Part shown: piece by piece, positions 23,115 through 32,379 of the stretch | Layout of the letters: the number at the start of each line of letters is the position of its first letter | How positions within the stretch are numbered: position 1 is the stretch's first letter | Source of the DNA: Artemisia argyi | Lineage: Eukaryota; Streptophyta; Magnoliopsida; Asterales; Asteraceae | Reading direction: 5' to 3' | Length of the DNA: 64,000 bases | Assembly (NCBI GenBank): GCA_030686995.1 | Contig: CM060685.1 | Span: 24,102,065 to 24,166,064 of the forward strand | The notes under the pieces: generated by a model | The model's input: the letters and a program-made list of their open reading frames with translations, nothing else | Told to the model about the DNA's origin: nothing | Database searches by the model: none | Position numbers and translations under genes: made by a program

Positions 23115-23742
23115 GCACTAAAAAAGTTTCAATTAAATCAAGACCGAGGCAAAATGACAGAACTTAAACCAATAACCATAATGTGAAAGGCTTCTTTGAA
23201 AAAGGTACACCAATTCACAAGGATACAATGGCAAGTTTTGATCTTTAGTTTGGGAACTTATTAATGTTCATACCCCCAGTTGGGTAGTATTCTGCCTTGG
23301 TTTGCAACAATGTATTTTACGTAATTTATTCACAAGAAAACAAAATGTTTTTGGCTTTTAGTGTATGGGTGAAAAAACTTGGGAAATATTTTTGGAACCG
23401 ATTCGTTAACCTAAATCATTCCTTTAAGATTACTCGCAGGGTGGCGGAAGAGAAGAATGGATCTCTTTTCAGTTCGCAATTTAATGTCAGAACTTGCTTT
23501 TACCACCTGTATAGGTTGTAATCTTAAAGAAAACGAAGTAATTTAACTTCACGATTAATTTTGTTGTTTATGATTTTTTTGGTGTTTTAACACTTTAGGA
23601 AAAGTGTTAATGAAATTTTTGGTATGATTATGATTTTTTACAAAAATGGGTGTGATTTGTACAGTGACGGTTTTGAAAATCACTAAATCTAAAATCGTTT
23701 TTAAACACGCAACAACCTCCCCGGCAACGGCGCCAAAATTTG
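23115..23742 (-). other. Athila leader with tRNA-Asp primer binding site (23721-23737)
   Basis: Non-coding leader between the LTR and gag. At 23721-23737 the plus strand reads CCCCGGCAACGGCGCCA, which is the 3' end of plant tRNA-Asp; the minus strand is therefore its complement, the primer site. This matches Athila usage. Confidence 0.85.
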
Positions 23743-26700
23743 ACTCCTCCCAAACCAACCAGTCAACCGGGTGTGGTCAATAGGTTCACCTAGGAGGGAG
23801 TGCAAGATATAAAATCCGTGGAAGTACAGGAAAATCCACGGGTCGTTAAGTCCCAACGAGGTTGAAATTGTATTTGTAAACGTTTTCGGGATACAATGAT
23901 TGGGAAAGTAACCAGATAATGATTTGGATTGGATTATACTACTGGATATGATTTGGATAAAGCTAAATGAACAGTATAAACAATTACAAGAAACAGATAT
24001 GTATAAATGCAAATTGAATTTAAAACATATACGATTACGAATAGAGAAAAAGGTGAGTTTTAAGCCAAAATAAACTAGAGGGGGTGAAAGTGACTTTTCT
24101 ACAAACTTAATATTAAAAGAAAAATTAATTAAAAAGAAAATTATTTTTTTGATTATTTTATTATTTAATATTAACTAAAAAGTATTTAATAATTAATTAA
24201 AACTAATTTAAACTAATTTTAATTTAAGAAAAATACTAAAGTAACTTAGAAAATTATGAATTTTTTTTGTAAAACTAATTAACCATCACAAGAATCCTTA
24301 AAATTATAAAAAGTCTATAAAAATTATATTTAAGCTATTTTAATAATTATTTACTTAATTATTAATTAAAATCTCTTTAAACTAATTTAATTCTAAAAAT
24401 TATCAAATGAACAGTGAAAATTATGAAAATTTTCCTAAAAATACTTTATGAGTTATAAAACCTAGGAAAATTATGAAAAGATATTTTTGCTAATAAGTAA
24501 GCAGAAAGAAAATTGATTGTTTGGTTTTTTAATTAAAACTAATTAAACTTAATTTAATTATTATAAATACTAAATTAACTCAGAAAACTATGAAAAATTT
24601 TCTTAAACTATTTTAATATATTAAAAACTTAGGAACCCTATCAAATTGAAAATTGCTTTTTGAAAAAGCTGAGCAGTAATCCAAATGGCTTAAATAGAAG
24701 CTATCACTATTTTTAAATTTGGCTTTTCTTGGATTTTATTTTTCAAAACTATTCTGCTACTGAAAATAAGCAAATTTTACAAAGACAACTTATTTGGAGC
24801 TTAAAAATAAGCAGTTCACAAAGTTATTGAATGGACAGAAGTCCTAATAAGCTTGAAACTTGGATTTTTTATGCAATAAGCTACTGTTAAGCTACAAATG
24901 GAAAAATAAGCTATAAACACAAGAGATGCATGTAAAATAAGCCAAGACTACTGAATAAGTACACTGATTAAGTCAAGAGATACCAATAAGCACTTAACCA
25001 AAAACCTGAATACTATACAATCCAAAATGGGGGACTTGCAGCCCTTGGTGGGGTCCAGAGGGGTGATTGGAAGTCCAAACTCAATGGAGATCTAAAAAGG
25101 TGCCCTGGTAAGCTTTGAAATAAGCTAATAAGCATAGCTTATGGTTCACTAATGAGCTTGGGGGAGGCTTGTGAACTTGGGTGACTTATACTGACCACTC
25201 AGTATACTGAGTGGTATGTGGGTAACTTGGGAGGTTGAATAAGCTAAGGGCAAGGAATCTAAAATCCAAAATAAGCACTCGTATCTGAAGTTGGACTAAT
25301 AAGCTATTCAAAAAGCCAAGCTTGAGGGCTGGGGCCCACAAATGAACTCACGATGAGCTATTGAAAGTTTGGCAAATATCCTGGTGCAGGGGAGGTTCTC
25401 GCCCTGCAGGCTTAAATAAGCCAATGGATAAGCCAGAGAAAAAATCTTAAAAATAATCCAAAGGTGGATTTCACAAGTTTAGTTGACAAGGTTTATCCTC
25501 CAAAACGCTTAAGGTCTAATTGTGAAAGCTTGAATCAGGAAAATTCTTGCAAAATTTAGATTTCTGACAAGACTATGCAATTTGACTTTTTGATTTTGAA
25601 CCAAAGTTGACCAAAATGGATTTTGATTGAATCCTAGTTACTAAAAATGTTGTATTAAGCTAAAAAGAAACTAAAATAAGCTATGGTATCAACTTACACA
25701 CTAATGAGAGTGATATGAGACTAAATCCTAACAGTGATCATATATGATGAGATTAAAAGATATTTTGACTTTTCACTGAGTGAGGGTTGGTTTTTATGAC
25801 TTAAATGGACTAATGTGTCCTACTGTGACTTATATGAACCAAGAACAACAACAAAAACACCTTGAATCTTAGTGAATCCCACACATCCAAACAACCTGAT
25901 AAGAAACTTGGTTTTTGAATTTTTAAGCAAATGGATACTAAAGGCTTTGGAACTGCTTCTAAACAACTTATTATAATCCAATAAGCTTAAATGAACACAG
26001 AAACAAGGATTACAACCACTAATACCCCAGAATACACCTTATGCTAATCTAGGCAGTCCAAAATGAATTATAAGTAACTATCAATTCTAATTAACAACCA
26101 ACTTATTTTAAGCTCTAATAAGACTTAATTAGACCTAATAAGCAAATAAAACACAGAAATAAGCTATGATAAGTAATGGAACAGTAAAACTTGAAATTTA
26201 AGAAAATCCTTATAAAATGCAATCCTGCCAAAACACCATGAACCAAGAACCAATGACCAATCCTATAGCCTCCCTTGAGACACTAAACCATGGCCATCCA
26301 AAATGCACCATGCTCCAGCCATCATCTTCTTCAAACCTGTATTTTTATTATTTTTCTTTGATTTTTTTTGTATTTTTTATTTTTGATGCTAAATTGCTCC
26401 CTATGTTTTGAAAGCTTTTGAAATCTTACAAATGAACTAATATGAGCTTAAGGAAATAGAAAACAACATGCTTTATCAACTAATAAGCTAAAGTGAAATT
26501 TCAAATTAAAAATACCAAATTCTGATTTGAGAATGGAAACTTGCAATTAAGATTGAAGAAAGGTTAAATTACATTAAAGATACTGAGTACAAGCATTTAA
26601 AGCCAAAGATTACAACTAAAATTGAGAATTTATGAAAAATGACATGTAACTATGCTAATTAACTACTTGATGACTTCTCTTGCTTCTTCTTCATTATATA

Positions 26701-27763
26701 GGCACCAATTAGGGTTTCCTGTGCATCTCTGATCATTTCCCACTTTATATCACAACCCTTGGATGTCTTCCTAGCCCTTGATTCCATTTTGGCAGGAAAA
26801 GTAGTTTGACACCAATTGGGGTCTGTTGCTTGTGGGATTGGGTTTTCATTAATTGAGGGTGGATTCTAGTGCAAGAGGAGGTGAAAGGTGATGATGGAAG
26901 TGTTGGTGGGTTGGGCGGTGCAAGTGAAAGGGTTGCAGGGTCAAGTGGTGAGGGGAAGGAGGGAAGGGGTGTTTGTTTGACTTTCCTTGACCGTTCTAAA
27001 TAATAGAACGGGAGTGGGCCTTGGGGTTTTGGGCTTAGGTAATGGTTGGATCAGGGAGTGGAGTGGACCAGGTTTAGGTGATGGTTGTGTTGGACTTGGA
27101 TTTTGGATTTGGTTTAGTAAAGGGTCCGTTTGGTTGTAGATATTATAACAAGGACCACTTTTGCCATTTACAGAAATTTAAGGGGCTGAATTTCTAAATT
27201 TTACAAAGTTCACAAAGGGTCCTTTCTTGCAAAGGTTGAATAGTACAAGGACCATTTTGATAATTTCCAAATTTGAATATCCCAGGGACTAATTATGCCA
27301 AAACTGAAACTACAGGGACCAAACTTGTAAACTCCTCAAAATTTACACCCAGGGACTAAACTTGATAACTTTTGAATTCAAAGGACCATTGTTGACTTTT
27401 TCGTCCAAAATCCAATGCTCAGGGGCCATTTCTGCAAAATTCCAAACTTGAGGGACCATTTCTGCCAATTTTGAAAACTTTTGTTCCTAGGACTATTTTT
27501 GGCATTTTGTGATTCCCTAGGGTGTGTTTTGACAATCTAAGCTCAAAAGTGGTAATTTGCTTCCCCGGCTCTGGCTTTTGACACGTTTTCCAAACTCGTG
27601 CTCATTTTTGTCCTTTTTGGCCTGATTTATGCCAATTTCTGAAATATCTGTTCCTGCACGACCACAAACACAAAAGTACAATATCTTTGGCAATTATGGT
27701 TAGTTTGTGTCTGTTTTGGTCTTAATCTGGACAGAAAAAGGTGTGTGAATAAGCACACACCAC
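23743..27763 (-). repeat. Probable Athila 5' LTR (right boundary uncertain)
   Basis: The LTR-like sequence begins TGACTCCTCCC on the plus strand, five bases from the primer site. It is AT-rich without a gene. 24650-26500 is full of the heptamer AATAAGC (about 20 copies). 27130-27500 is a degenerate array of 35-45 bp units containing AGGGACCA. A small inverted repeat GTGTGTG/CACACAC at 27742-27761 may mark the outer end. The small frames inside have no protein-like features. With the partner LTR outside the window, neither the length nor the end can be fixed. Confidence 0.5.
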
Positions 27764-28071
27764 TTACGCCTAGTGGTGGAGGTTTTTGATCCTTTCCCAA
27801 GCCTATGGTAATCTATTTGCTATGACAGGTAGTGAGTGATATTTTTCCATTTCCATTAGTTATATATAGGTTTATAACACCCGAGAGATGAGAGTATCCA
27901 AACACTATTTGTGAGGTGCTAGTGTATAATTTCCGTGCTTATTTTGATTAAGGTGGAACGATCATTTGTTGTAATTACTTTTATCTCAATGTTAAATGAC
28001 CCCTAATTTGTATTTTGATTATAATAAAAGCACATTTGCGAGGACAAGCAAATCTCAAGTGTAAGGGTATT
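27764..28071 (+). other. Internal 3' end of another Gypsy element
   Basis: The plus strand near 28036-28068 reads GCGAGGACAAGCAAATC then AAGTGTAAGGGTA, the purine-rich signature that precedes the 3' LTR in Athila/Tat elements. No coding sequence is visible. Confidence 0.45.
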
Positions 28072-29427
28072 TGATGAGACGAAAAGTGTTACGCTTTTAA
28101 GGAGTCATTTAAGCCCTAAGTCGTGATAATATGATCAAATATTACCTCAAATCGTTTCTTTTGTCAATTTAGGTACTTTGGAGAGGAATTTTGGAAAAGG
28201 AAGCATTTTGGACGTTTTTGGAGCATAAAAGTGAAGAAAACGACAAAGTCAAAAATCCAAGCTGGAAACAGTACTTGACGGCGTCAAACATTACTAGGTG
28301 ACACCGTCACTCATTGATAAAGAGGTGGATAGTTACTTTACACTTGGAATTTGGGAGTTTTACACATGACGGCGTCACGTTGTATTTAATCAAGGGCGTC
28401 ACTTGTTATCACAAAGAGAGATGGCCTAGAACATGTTTACACCAGACGGCGTCAAGAGTGGATCTAGGCAATCAAGAAACCCTAAACACGGCAAGATGAC
28501 GGTGTCACAACCCAAAAGGTGACGCCGTCACCCTTGTAAATCTATATATACTTTTCAATTTTTCATTCATGAAGGGAGGAACTTTTTGGTGGAACAAACA
28601 CACAAACCCTAGCACGATTTTATGACCTTTTCAAGGGCTTCACACCCTTGTTTCTTCCATATTCAATTAAAGATAAGTTATCCATCAATCATTCAATATG
28701 TCTATGTGTTGTTTGATTATATCTTATGCTTGTCTTTCTTTTAACATGCTAGGCTAGGTTTATTTATGTTTGCTTAGATCTAATAAAACCTAGTTATTGA
28801 TTATTTATTGTTGGTTTGTTATTAATTGTTGTTGGGTGGGTGAAGTCAATGTTAGGCTTAAGAAAATTGGCAATACTCCTAAATGGTAATATGCTTGAAC
28901 GTCTTAAGAAACATGAATCGGATGTGTACTATGATTATATGGTTGTATTTAATGCATAAGTAACTGTTTATAATCCCTATGATTGGGTGCTAAACGTATC
29001 GTCATAGGAGGAGATAGAAGCTTATAGAGTTGGGGAAGATCGTACACGGCCCCACGAATGGTATTAAGGAATACAACCCGTCACCCACGCAATTGTAACA
29101 AACTTATCAATCAATAAAAGATAACTAGGGAGTAGTGAAATCTAAGTAAACACGTTTTCTCCATATAAGAGTTTTCTCAATTTATTTTCTTGTCATTTTA
29201 TTTTTATTGTATTTGTATTTATTTGGGTTAGTTGACTAGCAACTAATTCCGCCCACTCTTCCAAAAGCCGAGATTTTTACTTGCTTTTCTTAAAATATAA
29301 AAATACAAAAAGAATCATCCCTCACCTATAGACATAGTTAGATTAGTTTCAATCCTAACAAACACTATTCCCCAAGTAGAACGATCAATCCCCCGGTACT
29401 TGCCACTACACTATACTACATCGGTCA
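28072..29427 (+). repeat. Gypsy LTR (probably a 3' LTR), plus strand
   Basis: LTR-like sequence starts TGATGAGACG just after a polypurine-like tract and ends near GGTCA at 29427. It contains seven copies of a TGACGGCGTCA-type palindrome (28275-28531) just upstream of a TATA box at 28543-28550, as expected for U3 followed by R. No partner LTR is in the window. Confidence 0.5.
28275..28550 (+). promoter_or_regulatory. LTR promoter with repeated TGACGGCGTCA palindromes and TATA box
   Basis: Palindromes: TTGACGGCGTCAA 28275-28287, GTGACACCGTCAC 28298-28310, TGACGGCGTCA 28367-28377, a partial GGGCGTCAC at 28394, GACGGCGTCA 28445-28454, TGACGGTGTCAC 28497-28508 and GTGACGCCGTCAC 28519-28531. TATATATA follows at 28543-28550. 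The core resembles TGACG (bZIP/TGA factor) half-sites; binding by such factors is an inference. Confidence 0.6.
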
Positions 29428-29535
29428 GGCACACTGCCTGGTGGGAATTGCAAGCTTCTCAAGATTCCTTGAGAAGTAAAACCTTTTGCAAGGTTGCAAA
29501 ACCACGCATCAGCTAGGTATTTGGCAGTACCTAGC
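29426..29535. repeat. Cluster of four perfect short hairpins
   Basis: Four perfect inverted repeats lie within 110 bp: CAGGCA/TGCCTG (29426-29440, 3-nt loop), CTTCTCAAG/CTTGAGAAG (29455-29476, 4-nt loop), TTTTGCAA/TTGCAAAA (29484-29501, 2-nt loop) and GCTAGGTA/TACCTAGC (29512-29535, 8-nt loop). The arm sequences are unrelated to each other. No gene or known element end explains them. Confidence 0.8.
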
Positions 29536-30051
29536 GCATGGGGCATTTGTTATATTATGAAATTCCGCAATTATTGTCGACTTATTTCAGTACAGGGTTA
29601 CTGGTGTTGATTAACGCTTGGTGTCATGAGCTTAGTGCAGTGGTATTTTTCGGGCGTATAACAGCGTAGCCCCTTTATCTTAAACTTGGAATATTGTGAT
29701 CAACTACTTTACTTTAAACCTATGGATTCACTCAACCTTTGTGTTGACTTTTAGCATGTTTTATCTGAGGTGTTAGATCTTTTCCGCTGCATATCTTACT
29801 TTGGAGGAGCTTGGCGAAGGGCATGTTAAGGTCATAGAAGACTCCAAAAACCGTTTGGGACCGCTTTAAAACCTTTTTGGACTTATGTTTTTTGTACTAT
29901 TATTAAACGATGTAATTGAATGTTTTCGATCATAAAATTTCTTCTAAAATTATTTGTGTAAAACCGTTCTTTGTACCTTTTGTTGTGATAACAATCGAGT
30001 AGCACCCCCAGACTTGTATGCTTCCGCTGATCCGGTTTTTGGGGTGTTACA
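29536..30051 (+). repeat. Fragment of a Gypsy (possibly chromovirus) LTR
   Basis: Ends GTTTTTGGGGTGTTACA at about 30051, a typical terminus of chromovirus-like LTRs. The start is not identifiable and there is no coding content. Confidence 0.4.
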
Positions 30052-30174
30052 AACGAGATCAAACCAAGATGTTTTCTACCTAAACCATTCGAATCCACAT
30101 AAAAACCACAAAACCAAGCACCAAATTCGAGTACACGCAATCCCTAAGATGTAACCATGACTCTTGATACCAAT
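30052..30174 (-). other. Leader and primer site of a truncated Copia element
   Basis: On the minus strand TTGGTATCAAGAGTCATGG (30173-30155) follows the LTR end and matches a Met-type primer site. The internal sequence is cut at 30051 by the neighbouring LTR fragment. Confidence 0.6.
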
Positions 30175-30835
30175 TGTAAGTAACTCATAATCAATAACAC
30201 ATATGGAATTGTAGTTTAGATCGAATAAGAAGAAGTGTAGAGAGATAAAGAATGAGGGATAAGAAAGATAAATCTATTAGCTTCAAAGATGAAGAGAACA
30301 TCCAACCCTTTCCCTTGGGAGGAAAATGGTATTTATAGTTACATAATAATGCCCCATGAAACGGGTTGTGGAGTGAGCTGACAGTGGGTAAAGACCCGAC
30401 CCACTCCATGAATACTAATTACAATTATATTAACTAACTACTAATAATAAGTCTACGAGCTAACATAATGCTTAACAGATAAAGTCATAACATGGATGGA
30501 TCTTATGGTTATGGTTCGAATTAGTATAAGAATTTTAGAGAGAGAAAGTGAGTTGGGAGCCTTTTCTAGTGAGAGATACACAAGAGATATTAGATTAGAA
30601 TGAAAGGTCCAGCCCTCTCCCTTGGGTGGGAAAGGGTATTTATAGTTACATAGTAATGCCCCATGAAACGGGCTGTGGAGTGAGCTGACAGTGGGTAAAG
30701 ACCTCGACCCACTCCACGAATACTAATTACAATTATATTAACTAACTAATACTAATATGTATACGAGCTAACATAATGTTTAACAGATACTCGGGGTGAC
30801 CGAGTCTTTTCATATGAATATTTATATTCCTAACA
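30175..30835 (-). repeat. Copia LTR with an internally duplicated promoter
   Basis: On the minus strand it starts TGTTAGGAATATAAATA and ends GAGTTACTTACA, with a primer site adjacent, so it is a 5' LTR whose internal part is lost. A segment of about 307 bp is duplicated inside it. Both copies (about 30300-30482 and 30607-30790) carry the same block with a TATAAATA box (30337-30330 and 30644-30637, minus strand). Confidence 0.7.
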
Positions 30836-30979
30836 TATACCCAAAAAATGCTTAAATATCATTGTACATTAAAAACATGCGTTTTGGGAAAATATGCAAA
30901 CATTCATGTTTTAGTTGGTATATATGCAATTCCCCCTAAAATATAAGCCAAAAATTAAATAAGCCATAACATACATATA

Positions 30980-32273
30980 GAGTAAAATGCATTTTTGGCC
31001 CCTATGATTTGGCCAAGTTGCATGTTTTGTCTTAATCCTTTTCAAAGTGCAGTGGACGTCATTATTTTGAAGTTTGGCCTGCGTGTTTGGTCCCTGGCCA
31101 AAGGTAAATAACTAAAATACCTTTATTTGATTCTCAAATGAAATTCTATTTAATCTAATAGTTTATCTTAAAACCAAATTAATATTCAACCATTTACCCA
31201 TATTCATTTTAAAATAAAACACATTACAAGCATATAAATGAATTTATTATCCTCTTTCACATGTATCTCTTTCACACCACACAAATTCTTAATCTCCAAC
31301 CCATGTAGATCTACAATCCTAGTGTCTATCTCAATACATAACACAGTCACACACTCTTATATTATTTCCTAGCCACCAACACTTTATCCTTTCAAAAGAA
31401 TGATACCAATTTCCCCTAACCTTTTTAAACACTAACAAATTTATCTTGTTGAATGAACACAAAATCATAACCCTTTCTTTCTTTTATCTGTAACGCGAAA
31501 CACAAAACTTGTGCTTGGATTGATAGGGTTAGGGTTTTCATCAACTACCTATACAACTCGGATATGAAGGTGTTTGGATCGATGATTGAGGGTTAACTTA
31601 AAGATGTTTGGAGTACGAAATGTGGAGGTACCTTTACCGTCACCTACTAGCTCTGTCCGCCACGGGTTAGCGACATAAAGTGCGAATAAAGGTTCATCGG
31701 GACATTTTTTTCAACAACTGAAGCCCTTATTATCCTCGTAGAGCCTCCAAAGGAAGTAAAGACTACAAGTCCCTATGGAAGGGTTTAATCTAAAGGTGGG
31801 TGTTGATGCATAATCTGGCGCGGGCTGGATTTGACGACTCTCCTTGGGCCGTTATTCGTCTTCTCGAGCCCTGAATAGACCTGTCAACAAAGAGAACCCG
31901 TTAGGAGTGGATTTGAAAAGGTGTCTGAAAAATAAAAAAGGGTGACTAGTCATGTAATTTTTTCATATGTGGATAACGATATTGAGATTGGATTGAAATA
32001 ACGAATTGTTTGTCATTAGGTTTTTAGAGTTTTTTATTTAATTTCGAAAAAATGATTGAAGATGATGATGAATTTTATTTTATAAATATGAGAATTTAAT
32101 AAACATAGTAGATTTTTATTTTTTTGAAAAACGATAAATTTATGTATATATATTTGAGTCATTTAACTTTGGTCAGGGAGCGAATATGTAGGCCAAAGTT
32201 ATAAATACTATTTAATAGGGACGTTTGATGCACTTTTGAAATAGTGAGGACCAACGAAAAATACAATTTACTC
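30980..32273. mobile_element. Foldback / MULE-like non-autonomous element with about 125-bp imperfect inverted ends
   Basis: The sequence from 30980 (GAGTAAAATGCATTTTTGG...) recurs inverted, ending at 32273 (rc GAGTAAATTGTATTTTTCG...). The arms are about 30980-31115 and 32150-32273, with rough three-quarters identity. The interior has no transposase. I found no convincing target duplication, so the class is open. Its right end lies 8 bp from the TATA box of the first synthetase gene. Confidence 0.6.
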
Positions 32274-32280
32274 CACAACC

Positions 32281-32288
32281 TATATAAG
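32281..32288 (+). promoter_or_regulatory. TATA box of the first aspartyl-tRNA synthetase gene
   Basis: TATATAAG lies 92 bp before the ATG. The sequence between (AAATCCCAAAAGAAAAA, then CTTCTCCACCCAAA and CCCTAGAAACCCTA) is shared with the second synthetase copy; upstream sequence is not. Confidence 0.65.
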
Positions 32289-32379
32289 CCGAAACACACC
32301 GAAAAAATCCCAAAAGAAAAACACACTCATACTAGGAACGAACCATCTCATCTTCTCCACCCAAACCCTAGAAACCCTA

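Larger units (their letters stand above)
1..27763 (-). mobile_element. Athila-type Ty3/Gypsy retrotransposon, decayed and split by two nested Copia insertions
   Basis: Read on the minus strand, the parts appear in element order: a primer site matching tRNA-Asp (23721-23737), gag start (23114), gag rest, protease, reverse transcriptase, RNase H, integrase (ending at 528) and a 3' non-coding stretch. Two younger Copia elements interrupt it at 1919-9783 and 13729-22737. Removing each together with one target duplication rejoins the coding sequence: RNase H to integrase, and gag to gag. The Athila assignment rests on the protease motif ALADLGASINLMP, the MDDF reverse transcriptase box and the tRNA-Asp primer site. 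The left LTR lies outside the window. The right LTR starts near 23743; its outer end, placed at about 27763, is a guess. Stops, frameshifts and lost catalytic residues make the copy inactive. Confidence 0.85.
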
